A stretch of 64,000 nt of DNA from Vicinamibacteria bacterium (GCA_022820825.1 JAJEEU010000065.1:1-64000), one strand, 5' to 3'; counted from the first letter of the stretch, positions 1 through 8,501 are shown. Notes: generated by a model from the sequence alone, not told the origin. Translations and numbers: made by a program.

Positions 1-1
1 G

Positions 2-787
2 GTGCTGCTGGCGCTCGCCGCGTTGGCCGCCGGCGGCTGGGCGCTGGTCTACGCCGGCCTGCCGGTCGGAACGTCCCAGGGCCCCGCCGCGAGCGTCGTC
101 CACTCCTTGCGCGTCGACGTGCTGCGCGAGTTGCACCACGACACCTCCGCTTACACGCAGGGCCTGCTCTGGTGGGACGGCAGCCTGTACGAGAGCACCG
201 GCCGCTACGGTGAGTCGCGGTTGCGGCGCCTCGACCCGGCGACCGGCGCGGTGGAGCAGCAGGTCGCAGTGCCGCCGGCGTTCTTCGGCGAGGGGCTGGC
301 GCGCGCCGGCGACCGGTTGATCATGCTGACCTGGATGGCCGAGCGCGCGCTCGTCTACGACCTGCGCAGCTTCGACGCCGTGCGCACTTTCCGCTATCGC
401 GGCGAAGGCTGGGGCCTCTGCCACGACGGCGACCGGCTCGTCATGAGCAATGGCTCCGACACGCTGACGTTTCGCGACGTGGAGACGTTCGAGCCGGTTG
501 GCGCGGTGCGCGTGACGCTGCGCGGCCGCCCGCGGGACCAGCTCAACGAGCTGGAGTGCGTCGACGGCGCCGTGTACGCCAACGTCTGGCAGGAGGACTT
601 CATCGTGCGGATCGATCCGGCCAGCGGGCGGGTGACGCACCAGATCGACGCGTCCGGCCTGCTGACGCGCGACGAGGCGCGCGGAGTCGACGTCCTCAAC
701 GGCATTGCCTACCAGCCGGACGACGGCACCTTCTACATCACCGGCAAGTGGTGGCCGAAGATGTTCGAGGTGCGTTTCGTCGAGTAG
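2..787 (+). CDS. Glutaminyl-peptide cyclotransferase (glutamine cyclotransferase family), probably 5'-truncated
   Basis: This looks like a beta-propeller glutamine cyclotransferase (the plant/bacterial family), which converts N-terminal glutamine of peptides to pyroglutamate, probably in the periplasm. What I see is a YTQGLLWWDGSLYESTG segment near residue 50, typical of the family, followed by regular blade-like repeats and a C-terminal GIAYQPDDGTFYITGKWWPKM stretch that is also typical. The visible protein begins directly with a hydrophobic segment (LLALAALAAGGWALVYAG) without the usual positive n-region. The true start therefore probably lies upstream of the window, and the GTG at base 2 is only the first in-frame start available. 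The stop is intact. Family assignment is confident; the N-terminus is not. Confidence 0.82.
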   Translation: MLLALAALAAGGWALVYAGLPVGTSQGPAASVVHSLRVDVLRELHHDTSAYTQGLLWWDGSLYESTGRYGESRLRRLDPATGAVEQQVAVPPAFFGEGLARAGDRLIMLTWMAERALVYDLRSFDAVRTFRYRGEGWGLCHDGDRLVMSNGSDTLTFRDVETFEPVGAVRVTLRGRPRDQLNELECVDGAVYANVWQEDFIVRIDPASGRVTHQIDASGLLTRDEARGVDVLNGIAYQPDDGTFYITGKWWPKMFEVRFVE

Positions 788-805
788 CCGGCGGGCTGCT
801 GCACC

Positions 806-2101
806 CTAGCGCCGCGGGACCGCCGTGCGCCCGCCGCCCGAGCCGCCCCGGGAGCCGCCGCCCGACGAACCGCCGCTGGAGAATCCGCCCCGCGACACCG
901 TGCCGCCCGACGAACCGCCACCGGACGACCCGCCGCCCGAGGTGAAGCCGCCGGGGACCACGGCCGATCCGCCTCCGCCGCTCCAGCCGCGCTGCGAGAC
1001 CCGCGTGAATCCCACGCCCGGGACCGCCCGCGCGCCGGACTCGTCAACCCCGCCGATGCCGTCGGCGAGGACCACGAACGGTGTGGCGAACCCGCCGTAC
1101 AGGTAGGGGTCGTAGTAGCCGCGGCTCCAGAAGTGGTAGCCGAGCGGGGTGACGTAGTACGGATAGTAGCTGTTGTACCAGATGGGGTCGTGGAACCCGC
1201 TGAATCCGCGCCAGCCGCCCGAGGACCACGATCCGCCGCGGTCGCGCCGCTCGACGATGAACCGATCCGGATAGGCCAGCGCCACGAGCAGGTCGATCAC
1301 GCCGCCGCTGATCCCCGCGTCGTCGAGCGCGACCAGCGCGTCGCCGTCGAGCGGCAGCGTCGGCTCGGTCTCGACCAGCAGCGCCTCGACGGCCCGCGCC
1401 GAGGTACGCTCGCTCGCGTCGATCACGGCCGGCAGGTCGAGCCGCGCCGCGGCCCTGCGCCGAGCATCGTTGACGTCGATCCAGTCGATCCCTAGTGCGT
1501 CGGCGCCCAGCCGCGCGTCCTGCTCGGCCGGCCTGAGCGGGGCGTAGCGGCGCACCTCGACCAACTGGCGTCCGCCGACGTCGATCACCTGGATGTCGGC
1601 CCAGGTCGCGGCCGACGTCATCAGGCTGACGCCGGTCACCCTGCGGGCCGGCTGGTCGCTGCACTGGATTTCCGCCTGCGTGAAGAGGCGCCGTCCGTCG
1701 GCCGACCACTCGCTCCGTTCCCAGCCGGTGCAGTCGGTTTCCTCGACGTCCCGGCGGACCCCGTCGGCCACGAGCGTCCGGTCGACGAGCAAGCGGTCGC
1801 CGGCTTCCGCCGTAAGGTTCACACCGCCGGCCTCGTTGACAGGCCGCACGCAGACCAGCGTCCGGTCCAGCAGGTCGGCGGTCTCGTTGACCTCGTCCGC
1901 GGCCGACGGGTCGAGCTGCTCCTCCCAGAGCTGCCAGCACCCCAGCCAGGGACGCCAGCGCGCGTCGAGCTCGCCGTCCGCGCCCGCCGCGACGGGCGCG
2001 GGTCCCTGCACCGCCGCCGGCATGTTCGGCGGCGTGTGGCCCGACGGCTGCAGCACCCAGACGACCAGCCCCGTTGCCAATCCGGAAACGATTGCGATCA
2101 T
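806..2101 (-). CDS. Hypothetical membrane-anchored protein with Tyr-rich and Gly/Ser-rich C-terminus
   Basis: I do not recognise a family. About 431 residues. The ATG was chosen because AAGGGAG lies at good spacing upstream and the protein then opens with one hydrophobic segment (IAIVSGLATGLVVWVL), an anchor or uncleaved signal. A central region of about 250 residues with conserved-looking Trp and Cys (WRPWLGCWQLW near the N-terminus) is followed by an aromatic patch (YNSYYPYYVTPLGYHFWSRGYY) and a low-complexity tail built from Gly and Ser with scattered Arg. It lies 40 bases downstream of a co-directional outer-membrane protein, so the two may be co-transcribed. The tail could be a flexible extracytoplasmic linker. 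Function is unknown. Confidence 0.7.
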   Translation of the reverse strand: MIAIVSGLATGLVVWVLQPSGHTPPNMPAAVQGPAPVAAGADGELDARWRPWLGCWQLWEEQLDPSAADEVNETADLLDRTLVCVRPVNEAGGVNLTAEAGDRLLVDRTLVADGVRRDVEETDCTGWERSEWSADGRRLFTQAEIQCSDQPARRVTGVSLMTSAATWADIQVIDVGGRQLVEVRRYAPLRPAEQDARLGADALGIDWIDVNDARRRAAARLDLPAVIDASERTSARAVEALLVETEPTLPLDGDALVALDDAGISGGVIDLLVALAYPDRFIVERRDRGGSWSSGGWRGFSGFHDPIWYNSYYPYYVTPLGYHFWSRGYYDPYLYGGFATPFVVLADGIGGVDESGARAVPGVGFTRVSQRGWSGGGGSAVVPGGFTSGGGSSGGGSSGGTVSRGGFSSGGSSGGGSRGGSGGGRTAVPRR

Positions 2102-2141
2102 GACGTCACTCCCTTGCTTCGCTCCTGCCTGGCCGCGTGCG

Positions 2142-2924
2142 TCAGAAGATGAACCGGATGCCTGCCCCCACCCGCATGCCGGACAAATCGATGTCCTCGA
2201 ACCCATCGAATGCGCCGGACGGCTCGGCGGAGGCGCGCACGTACCGCGCCTCGGCGGTCAGATACAGACGCTGCAGCAGGCGGATGTCGGCGCCGCCGTA
2301 CAGGTGGACGCTCGGGGCCCAGCCACTCGCCTGCAGGTGGTCTTCGAATATGTCGAGCGTGGCGGCGTCGACGAACTCGCCGAGCATGTCCAGCGCATAG
2401 CGCTGCATGCCGACGCCCGCCCCGACGTACGGCACCACGGCGTTCGGGATCCAAGCGTACTGGCCGACGGACCGGCCGCGCGGGATGAGCGCGAACGCCA
2501 CGCTCGCGTTGAAGTCCGTCTGCGAGAGCCAGGTGTCCTGGGCGATCGGCAGCCCGTCACTCCCCACGAATTCGCTGAACTCGGACGTGGTTTCGGGCGT
2601 CTTCACATAGTCGAGTCCGGCGCGCACATCGAGCCGCGAAGTTACTGCAAACCCCAGGTCGATGCCGACGCCGAGCGCGTCGAAATCGCGCTGCTCGAGC
2701 GTCAGGATATCCGTGAGGAAGTTGTGCACGTCGCTTTCGGCGCGCGCGCGATTCCAGTTGACGCGGAAACCCACCGCGGCGCCGGGCCGGCCGAAGAGGA
2801 ATCCCGGCTGCCGCCCCGCGGGTTCCTCCTGCACCGCCTCCGCGTCCCCGGGCGCGGCGTGCGCCGGTGCGGAGGCGACCGCCGTCAATCCGAGAGCCGC
2901 CAGCGCCAGCATGCCGATCCGCAT
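2142..2924 (-). CDS. Outer-membrane beta-barrel protein
   Basis: A 260-residue protein with a clear signal peptide (MRIGMLALAALGLTAVASAPAHA) and alternating hydrophobic/polar strands ending in ...AGIRFIF. A C-terminal Phe is the usual recognition signature of BAM-inserted porins. Repeated Y/F-G-G-A-x-I and VGAGVGM-like segments fit small eight-stranded barrels of the OmpA/OmpW-like class (PF13505 type). The ATG was chosen over a longer upstream frame because the signal peptide begins there and GGAAG precedes it. A TACGAT hexamer ends only 8 bases before this ATG, so the transcript may be nearly leaderless. Its ligand or role cannot be told from the sequence. Confidence 0.75.
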   Translation of the reverse strand: MRIGMLALAALGLTAVASAPAHAAPGDAEAVQEEPAGRQPGFLFGRPGAAVGFRVNWNRARAESDVHNFLTDILTLEQRDFDALGVGIDLGFAVTSRLDVRAGLDYVKTPETTSEFSEFVGSDGLPIAQDTWLSQTDFNASVAFALIPRGRSVGQYAWIPNAVVPYVGAGVGMQRYALDMLGEFVDAATLDIFEDHLQASGWAPSVHLYGGADIRLLQRLYLTAEARYVRASAEPSGAFDGFEDIDLSGMRVGAGIRFIF

Positions 2925-2932
2925 GATCTTCC

Positions 2933-2938
2933 ATCGTA
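2933..2938 (-). promoter_or_regulatory. -10-like hexamer TACGAT for the outer-membrane barrel gene
   Basis: On the minus strand TACGAT (five of six matches to TATAAT) ends 8 bases before the ATG of the barrel gene. No good -35 is visible. With a normal 6-8 base discriminator, transcription would start at or next to the start codon. Confidence 0.3.
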
Positions 2939-3109
2939 TCCGCGACGCCCACCGCCCGCAACGCTTGATCGACGGCACAGCCCCAAGCAGGACAATGGCC
3001 GGCACCCCGGATAACGGCGAAGTACGGAAGGGGACGGCAAGCATCGAGCGGCCGTCCCCAGGCCGCGCACGGCGCGGCCCGGCGGCAGCGGCGCGGGGCT
3101 ATGGGGTCC

Positions 3110-3145
3110 CCGCTAGCATCCGCCGGGGGTTTGGGGCGCAGCCCC
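3110..3145. repeat. Dispersed 36-base repeat, copy 1 (contains GGGGC-GCA-GCCCC hairpin)
   Basis: The element consists of CCGCTAG, six variable bases, then CCGGGNGTTTGGGGCGCAGCCCC. The second copy at 63198-63233 has the same parts at the same spacing, with one mismatch outside the variable bases. The right part folds into a stable hairpin. It resembles small REP-like intergenic repeats. Here it is intergenic, about 95 bases before a start codon. Confidence 0.6.
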
Positions 3146-3239
3146 AAGTGAAGATGGATTGACAGCGCCGGGACAATGGTTGATCGTTGCGAGACCGCGG
3201 GCGGGCGGAGGCCCGTCGCGCGGATCAGGGGAGGCATCG

Positions 3240-5345
3240 ATGAACGTGCGGCTGAAATGGACGCTGGCGGCGAGTGCGGCCGCGGTGGCGGCGGTGCTCG
3301 TGCTGGCCGTGGGGTCTGGCGATGGCGCGGCGGTGGCCCAGGGTGGCGGCGTCGAGATAGATCCGGACGATATCGGCGGCGTCGTGACCAGCGCCGACGG
3401 TCCCGAGGTGGGCGTCTGGGTGATCGCCGAGACGACCGACCTGCCGACGCGGTTCATCCGCATCGTGGCGACCGACGAGCAGGGGCGCTACGTGCTGCCC
3501 GACCTGCCGGAAGCCCGCTACGACGTCTGGGTGCGCGGCTACGGTCTCGTCGACTCCGGGCGTGTCTCGGCGCGGCCCGGGCAGCACCTGGATCTGGACG
3601 CCGTCGTCGCGCCCGACGCCCTCGCGGCGGCGCAGGTCTATCCGGCGGCCTGGTGGCTGTCGATGATGGACCTGCCGCCGGGCGAGCATTCGCAGCAGTG
3701 GCTGGGCAGCATGGTCACCGTCTGCCTGAGCTGCCACCAGATCGGCAACGAGGCGACCCGCACCATCCCCTCCGACATCCTCGAATCCTCCGACTCGCAC
3801 TTCGAAGCCTGGGAAAAGCGCGTCGCCATGGGGCCGATGGGCGCCTTCATGGACGCCGGCTACCAGCGCTTCGGCGAGCAGCGCGCGATGTTCGCGGACT
3901 GGACGGAGCGGGTCGCGGCGGGCGAGGCGCCGCGGCAGACGCCCGCGCGGCCGGGCCTGCTGGAGCGCAACGTCGTGGTGACGCTGTGGGACTGGGGCAC
4001 CGAGCTGGACGGCAGGACCGACAGCACCGGCTCGGACGTGCGCGACGCTACGGTCAACGCGAACGGCCTCGTCTACGGCGTCGTCCAGCCGAGCGACATC
4101 CTGGCGGTGATCGATCCGGTCGAGCACCGCGCATTCAACATCCCCATCCCGACCGACGCGCCGCGCATCATGACCGACACGCCGGAGTCGCCCTACTACG
4201 GCAACGAGGCGATCTGGGCGCGCGCGGCGGACCCGCGCAGCGTCGCCATGGACGGTGAGGGCCGCGTCTGGCTCACCGGGCGCGTCCGCGGCGAGGAGGA
4301 GCAGCCCGACTTCTGCACCGATCCGGGCAACCGCTTCGCCGACTTCTTCCCGCTGGAGCGCGGCCGGCGGCAGGTGTTCATGTACGACCCGGAGACGGAG
4401 CAGTTCAGCGGCATCGACACCTGCTTCTCCTCCGACCACAACCAGCTCAGCCACGACGACGTCTTCTACTACGGATTCCGGGACGGGGTCGGCTGGGTCG
4501 ACACGAAGATATGGGACGAGACTGGCGACGCCGAGGCGGCCCAGGGCTGGTGTCCGACCGTCATCGACACGAACGGCGACGGCGTGATCTCGCCCGGGTG
4601 GACGGAACCGGACGAGCCGGTGGACCCGGCGCGCGACCACCGCGTGGCGTACGGCTGCTACTCGCCGGCGGTGAACGACGTGGACGGCAGCATCTGGTGC
4701 TCCGACAACGGCCCCACCGACGACACGCTGGTGCGGCTCGACCTGGGAGACAATCCGCCGCTGTCCTGCGTTTCCGAGATGTACAAGCCGCCGCCGACCG
4801 TAACGGACCCGCCGGCGTACGGCAGCGGCGGCCTGCATCTGACGCGCGACGGCGTCGCCTGGCAGGACTGGCGGGGGAGCGGCCACTTCGCGTCGTTCGA
4901 CCGCAGCCGCTGCGACAACACGAGCGATCCGACGGCCAGCGGGCAGAGCTGTCCGCAGGGCTGGACGTTCAACCGGATGTTCAAGCCGACGTTCGAGAAC
5001 GCCTCGATGCCGATCAACGCCGACGAGAGCTACCTGACGCAGGTCGACCACCACGACGTGCTCGGCTTCGGCCCGGAGACGCCGGTCTACGGCGACGTGA
5101 ACACCGACGCGCTGCAGGTGTTCATACCGTCGACCGGGGAATTCGTGACGATGCGCGTGCCGTATCCGATGGGCTTCTTCTCGCGCTCGTCGGTGGGCCG
5201 CATCGACGACCCGACGACGGGTTGGAAGGGCAAGGGACTCTGGTCGAGCTACTCGAACTACGCCGCGTGGCACCTCGAAGGCGGCCAGGGCACGCTGCAG
5301 AAGGCGGTCAAGTTCCAGGTCCGCCCGCACCCGCTGGCGAAGTAG
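3240..5345 (+). CDS. Exported haem-c / carboxypeptidase-regulatory-like / Vgb-type beta-propeller protein
   Basis: A 701-residue exported protein. The order is: signal peptide (about residues 1-34), a carboxypeptidase-regulatory-like beta-sandwich (about 40-125, with VTSADGPEVGVWVIAE and YVLPDLPEARYDVWVRGYG), a single CLSCH haem-attachment motif at 162-166, then a long streptogramin-lyase-like (Vgb) propeller with repeated D-x-x-G-x-V-W-L/C and W blades. The role is not established; periplasmic electron transfer coupled to a sensing or lyase-like propeller is a guess. The ATG was chosen for GGGGAGG at good spacing and because the signal peptide begins there. The protein encoded on the minus strand just after 58.2 kb has the same three-part design, so the two are paralogues in architecture. 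Confidence 0.72.
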   Translation: MNVRLKWTLAASAAAVAAVLVLAVGSGDGAAVAQGGGVEIDPDDIGGVVTSADGPEVGVWVIAETTDLPTRFIRIVATDEQGRYVLPDLPEARYDVWVRGYGLVDSGRVSARPGQHLDLDAVVAPDALAAAQVYPAAWWLSMMDLPPGEHSQQWLGSMVTVCLSCHQIGNEATRTIPSDILESSDSHFEAWEKRVAMGPMGAFMDAGYQRFGEQRAMFADWTERVAAGEAPRQTPARPGLLERNVVVTLWDWGTELDGRTDSTGSDVRDATVNANGLVYGVVQPSDILAVIDPVEHRAFNIPIPTDAPRIMTDTPESPYYGNEAIWARAADPRSVAMDGEGRVWLTGRVRGEEEQPDFCTDPGNRFADFFPLERGRRQVFMYDPETEQFSGIDTCFSSDHNQLSHDDVFYYGFRDGVGWVDTKIWDETGDAEAAQGWCPTVIDTNGDGVISPGWTEPDEPVDPARDHRVAYGCYSPAVNDVDGSIWCSDNGPTDDTLVRLDLGDNPPLSCVSEMYKPPPTVTDPPAYGSGGLHLTRDGVAWQDWRGSGHFASFDRSRCDNTSDPTASGQSCPQGWTFNRMFKPTFENASMPINADESYLTQVDHHDVLGFGPETPVYGDVNTDALQVFIPSTGEFVTMRVPYPMGFFSRSSVGRIDDPTTGWKGKGLWSSYSNYAAWHLEGGQGTLQKAVKFQVRPHPLAK

Positions 5346-5383
5346 TTCTGCCTGCGCCGGCCGGTGCGGATTGCCGGGCGGGT

Positions 5384-5746
5384 TCAGGCTCCGGCCTGCC
5401 AGGGCTCCATGCCCCGGGACGGGTCGATGCCCAAGGCTACGCGCAGCGCCCTGTCGAGGCGCTTGAGCCCGTCCGCGTCGAGACTGCCTACGAACCGGGT
5501 GAGCCGCGACTTCTGCAGGCTGACAAGTTCGTCACAGTGCACGCTGCTGTCGTGCAGCAGGCCTTCATTCGGCCCGACGTCGACCTGCGTTGCAAGTCCG
5601 TGCCGCTGCGAGTAAACCGGCGCGCAGACGACCGTCGGGAAACGCGAGTCGATGAGCCGTTGCCGGCTGACCACCACGAATACGCGGAAACGCTTCGGTT
5701 CGCGTGCGTGCGGTCGCGGCACCCGGTAGAGGTCGCCGCGTCTCAC
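5384..5746 (-). CDS. mazF: MazF/PemK-family toxin
   Basis: A 120-residue protein of the MazF/PemK fold, endoribonucleases that cleave mRNA. The start [12 protein letters not shown] matches the usual 'R-R/K-G-D-l/i-y/w' opening, followed by the [10 protein letters not shown] strand and [19 protein letters not shown], equivalent to the conserved 'v-v-p-i-t-s' region. It begins with GTG, and this codon overlaps the antitoxin stop by four bases (GTGA), the classical arrangement for translational coupling. The antitoxin lies upstream and is co-transcribed. The C-terminal part ([13 protein letters not shown]) is a typical final helix. The length is normal and it looks intact. Confidence 0.85.
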   Translation of the reverse strand: MRRGDLYRVPRPHAREPKRFRVFVVVSRQRLIDSRFPTVVCAPVYSQRHGLATQVDVGPNEGLLHDSSVHCDELVSLQKSRLTRFVGSLDADGLKRLDRALRVALGIDPSRGMEPWQAGA

Positions 5747-5973
5747 GTTTCGATCTGATACCCGAGCACGTCGAGAGCCTCGGCCGCCAGCTCGTCGGCG
5801 TGCGCATCGATGATTTCGCGGTCCCGATCATCGATGTCGGCTCGTTTCCGCGCGGTGAGACTCTGACGCAGCAGACGCTCTATCGTCCGGGACCGACTCT
5901 CGCCTTCCCCGGCGATTGCTTCGATGGCGGATACCACATCTTCATCGAGTGTGATAGATGTCTTCACTTTCAT
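5743..5973 (-). CDS. mazE: Ribbon-helix-helix antitoxin of the MazEF-type pair
   Basis: A 76-residue protein. The N-terminal [39 protein letters not shown] is a ribbon-helix-helix DNA-binding domain: beta strand KTSITLD, then two helices with the G-x-S-R-S turn. The acidic C-terminal half ([25 protein letters not shown]) is what would wrap and neutralise MazF. It precedes and overlaps the toxin by four bases. RHH antitoxins normally repress their own promoter. The -10 region immediately before this ATG shares a split 20-base pattern with the VapBC locus near 43.87 kb (GGTAGTATnnnnGCGGTATG). Confidence 0.82.
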   Translation of the reverse strand: MKVKTSITLDEDVVSAIEAIAGEGESRSRTIERLLRQSLTARKRADIDDRDREIIDAHADELAAEALDVLGYQIET

Positions 5974-5979
5974 ACCGCC

Positions 5980-5988
5980 ATCATACTA
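5980..5988 (-). promoter_or_regulatory. Overlapping -10 hexamers (TATGAT / TAGTAT) of the mazEF operon
   Basis: On the minus strand GTAGTATGATGGCGG runs into the antitoxin ATG. TATGAT ends six bases before the ATG, and TAGTAT lies three bases further upstream. No Shine-Dalgarno site fits between them, so a leaderless or very short leader is likely. The same GGTAGTAT...GCGGTATG frame occurs at the antitoxin gene starting at 43866, so it may also be operator sequence. Confidence 0.4.
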
Positions 5989-6027
5989 CCCTGCTCCGTT
6001 GTCAGCCGGGCATGCGCTGTTTCTGCT

Positions 6028-7374
6028 TCAGAGCAGGCCCGCCGCCCAGAGCACGTACACCACGGCCATCGCGGTGACGCCGTTCACCAGGGTGACGCCG
6101 CCGTAGGACAGCAGCGCCGACTTCAGGGGCATCCGCGAGAGCGAGGTGCAGACCCAGAAGTAGCTCGAGTTCACGTACTTGATGATCATCGAGCCGGCGG
6201 CGCCCGCCAGCATCGTCGCCTCGGGGCTCAGGCCCAGCGTGTCCATCATCGGCGCGGCCACCGAGGCGGCGGTGATCACCCCTACCGTCGTGGAGCCGGT
6301 GATCATGTTGCCGGCCACGCCGAGGACGAACGGCAGGAAGATGGCCGGGAGTCCCGTGGCCGCCACCGCGCCGGCGATCGCGTCGACGGCCGGCGTGGCG
6401 CGCAGGATCTGGCTCAGCGCGCCGCCGAGGCCGGTCACCATGATGATCATGGCCGAGGCCCGCAGCGCGTCCTCTATCCATTTCGCCGTTCGCACGCCCG
6501 ACTGTTCGGGCTTCGTGTTGCTGTAGGCGAGCAGGATGCCGATGCCGAGCGCCACGACCGGCCAGCCCAGATAGAGCATCGCGCGGTTGACGACGTGCCC
6601 GGCCGGCAGCGCGAACGCCGCAACGCTCTGTCCCGCGATGAGCGCCAGCGGGATGAGTATCGGCGCGTAGGCCCGCCAGGTCGCCGGCAGCTCGGCCTCG
6701 CGCCCCTGGTCGACGAACGATTGCCCGACGAACTCGCGCGACGGCGGCGACGCGATGTACGGGCCGGCGGCGCGCGCGAAGACCCATCCGGCCAGCGATG
6801 CGATCAGGGTGACGAGGCCGCCGTACAGGATCACCCGGCCGATGTCGGCGCCCACCAGCGCGACGGCGGCCAGCGGGCCGGGCGTAGGCGGCACCATGGC
6901 GTGGGTGAGTTGCATCGCGCCGACCAGACCGGTCGCCATGACGCTCATGTTCAGGCCGCTGGTGAGCGCCGCGGCGTGCACGAGCGGGTTGAGGATGACG
7001 TAGCCGACGTCGGAGAAGATCGCGAGACCGATGACGAAGCCGCTCAGCGTCAGCGCCAGCGGCATCCGCGCCTCGCCGACCCAACGGATCATCGAGGCGG
7101 TTATCCGCTCGATGCCGCCGGTGTGCTTCAGCGCCTCGGCCAGCACCGAGCCGAGCACGATCACCACGGCGATGCCCTGGATCGTGCGCCCGAACCCCTG
7201 CTCGAAAGCGTCGATGAACGTCTGCCGGTCGATGCCCGGAATCAGCGCGAACAGCAGGATGGGCGCGAGCAGCGCAAGGAAGACGTGCCACTTGAAGCGC
7301 GTGATCAGCAGGAACAGCAGCGCGACGACGGCTGCCAGCCCGGCCAGGGCGACGAGCGCGCTGTCGGTGATCAT
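6028..7374 (-). CDS. GntP-family permease (gluconate/organic-acid:H+ symporter)
   Basis: A 448-residue integral membrane protein with about twelve hydrophobic segments, starting MITDSALVALAGLAAVVALLFLL. The segments FVIGLAIFSDVGYVILNPLVHA and MQLTHAMVPPTPGPLAAVALVGADIG are hallmark stretches of the GntP family (D-V-G-Y/F-v and H-x-x-V-P-P-x-P-G-P). Family members import gluconate or related sugar acids and short hydroxy acids by proton symport. It lies 54 bases downstream of an exported HpcH/HpaI aldolase-like gene on the same strand and is probably its operon partner, which suggests a hydroxy-acid or aldonate substrate. No substrate can be named from sequence. Confidence 0.87.
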   Translation of the reverse strand: MITDSALVALAGLAAVVALLFLLITRFKWHVFLALLAPILLFALIPGIDRQTFIDAFEQGFGRTIQGIAVVIVLGSVLAEALKHTGGIERITASMIRWVGEARMPLALTLSGFVIGLAIFSDVGYVILNPLVHAAALTSGLNMSVMATGLVGAMQLTHAMVPPTPGPLAAVALVGADIGRVILYGGLVTLIASLAGWVFARAAGPYIASPPSREFVGQSFVDQGREAELPATWRAYAPILIPLALIAGQSVAAFALPAGHVVNRAMLYLGWPVVALGIGILLAYSNTKPEQSGVRTAKWIEDALRASAMIIMVTGLGGALSQILRATPAVDAIAGAVAATGLPAIFLPFVLGVAGNMITGSTTVGVITAASVAAPMMDTLGLSPEATMLAGAAGSMIIKYVNSSYFWVCTSLSRMPLKSALLSYGGVTLVNGVTAMAVVYVLWAAGLL

Positions 7375-7428
7375 GGGACAGCCTCAGCAGGGTCCCGGCC
7401 GCGCTGACGGGGCCATGCCGGAGGCCGT

Positions 7429-8304
7429 CTAGCCGCCGAGCGGCAGGATGAACTGCCAGCCTTCGTCGATGCGCTGCTGCAGCCGGCTGGCCGCGTCGCC
7501 GCAGCCGCAGATGACGCGGTCCTGCGCCTGGCACGCCGCGAGGACCGTGGCGAAGGCTTCGTCCACCTCCGGGTGGTTTTCCGGTCCGGGCGCGGGCCCC
7601 AGGCCGAGGTCGATGCTCATGTCGCCCGGCACGACGATGATCGCGCTGACCGGCGCGGCGAGGATGTCGCGGATGTTGTCCACGGCCTCCTGCGATTCGA
7701 TCATCGCCACGGCGAAGAGCTCCCCGTCCGGGTTGAGCGGCCAGACGTCGGCGCGGGCGTGATACTCGGCGGTGTCGGCCACGCCCCACAGCCGCGCCGC
7801 CCGTCCGGGTCCCCAGCCCCGCTCGCCCCGCGGCTCCGGCTCCGCGGCGCCGCGCATGGGCGGGTAGCGCATGGCGCGCACGAAGCGCACGGCCTCCTCG
7901 CCGGTGTCGACGTGCGGCAGGAAGACGCCGAAGGCGCCCAGGTCCAGCACCTGCTTCACGGCCCACTTGAAGTCTTCGTCGCCGTCCTGCGGGACGCGTA
8001 CGAAGGGGGTCAGACGCATGCGGCCGCTGTCGTCGCGGTCGTCGTACATCCCGGCCAGTATCCGCTGCAGCCGCTCGCCCGAGAACGGCGCGTGCTCCAT
8101 GTCGATGAAGCGCCAGTGCCGGTTGGCGATGGCGGGCTCGCCGTTCTCGATCGCCTCGATCGCCTTGTTCAGCCGCATCCGCTCCTGCGCCTGTCCGGCG
8201 GGAGCAAGGAGGTACCCGCCCAGCGCCAGGCTGACGGCGGCCAGGACGGGGATCAATCCAGACCGGAACGGCCGCTCGATGTCGCTCGCATGCGTCCTGC
8301 TCAT
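7429..8304 (-). CDS. HpcH/HpaI aldolase/citrate-lyase family protein with signal peptide
   Basis: A 291-residue protein. After an N-terminal signal (LIPVLAAVSLALGGYLLAPAGQAQ) comes a HpcH/HpaI TIM-barrel. FVRVPQDGDEDFKWAVKQVLDLGAFGVFLP carries the catalytic-arginine strand and the D-x-G-A-x-G-V segment, VAMIESQEAVDNIRDIL carries the metal-binding Glu, and IIVVPGDMSIDLGL carries the metal-binding Asp region. Family enzymes perform retro-aldol cleavage of hydroxy-oxo acids such as 4-hydroxy-2-oxoheptanedioate. Most are cytosolic, so the export signal is unusual. The start has GAGGAGG upstream. It sits before a GntP permease. Confidence 0.77.
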   Translation of the reverse strand: MSRTHASDIERPFRSGLIPVLAAVSLALGGYLLAPAGQAQERMRLNKAIEAIENGEPAIANRHWRFIDMEHAPFSGERLQRILAGMYDDRDDSGRMRLTPFVRVPQDGDEDFKWAVKQVLDLGAFGVFLPHVDTGEEAVRFVRAMRYPPMRGAAEPEPRGERGWGPGRAARLWGVADTAEYHARADVWPLNPDGELFAVAMIESQEAVDNIRDILAAPVSAIIVVPGDMSIDLGLGPAPGPENHPEVDEAFATVLAACQAQDRVICGCGDAASRLQQRIDEGWQFILPLGG

Positions 8305-8343
8305 GGGGCCTCCTCGGCTTCGCCTGTTCGCCGCGCGACCTCT

Positions 8344-8352
8344 ACTCTAGCA
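8344..8352 (-). promoter_or_regulatory. Extended -10 (TGCTAGAGT) before the aldolase-like/GntP operon
   Basis: On the minus strand TGC precedes TAGAGT, an extended -10 of the TGn type, about 40 bases before the aldolase-like gene's ATG and upstream of its GAGGAGG ribosome site. No -35 is evident. The match is moderate. Confidence 0.3.
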
Positions 8353-8501
8353 GGCCGAGCACGGCGCGGCCCCCATCCAGGGATGCCGTGCGGCCGGCGT
8401 TTGCCACCCGGCGCAGGCAGGTTCATGACGGCCGGCGAAGGCCGGGCCGCCGGGCCGTTCATCGCCCGCCAGCGTCCACTGCGGCCGCGAAGGGACCTGC
8501 G

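Larger units (their letters stand above)
2925..3239. other. 315-base divergent gap with three tandem GC hairpins
   Basis: No gene is supported here. Reading left to right it holds a -10-like element for the leftward outer-membrane gene, then three successive perfect or near-perfect hairpins: 3061-3079 (8-bp stem, loop ACG), 3093-3113 (6-bp stem GCGGGG/CCCCGC) and 3131-3147 (7-bp stem TTGGGGC/GCCCCAA, loop GCA). The third belongs to a dispersed repeat that recurs at 63198-63233. All three lie upstream of the rightward haem/propeller gene and would be in its leader if transcription starts before 3061. I found no convincing promoter for that gene. Confidence 0.5.

Noticed and set aside
3225-5330. 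700-codon open frame antisense to the haem/propeller gene
   Set aside because: No motif or signal peptide, Arg/Val/Asp-rich shadow composition, and no ribosome site; the plus-strand frame has a haem motif and ribosome site.
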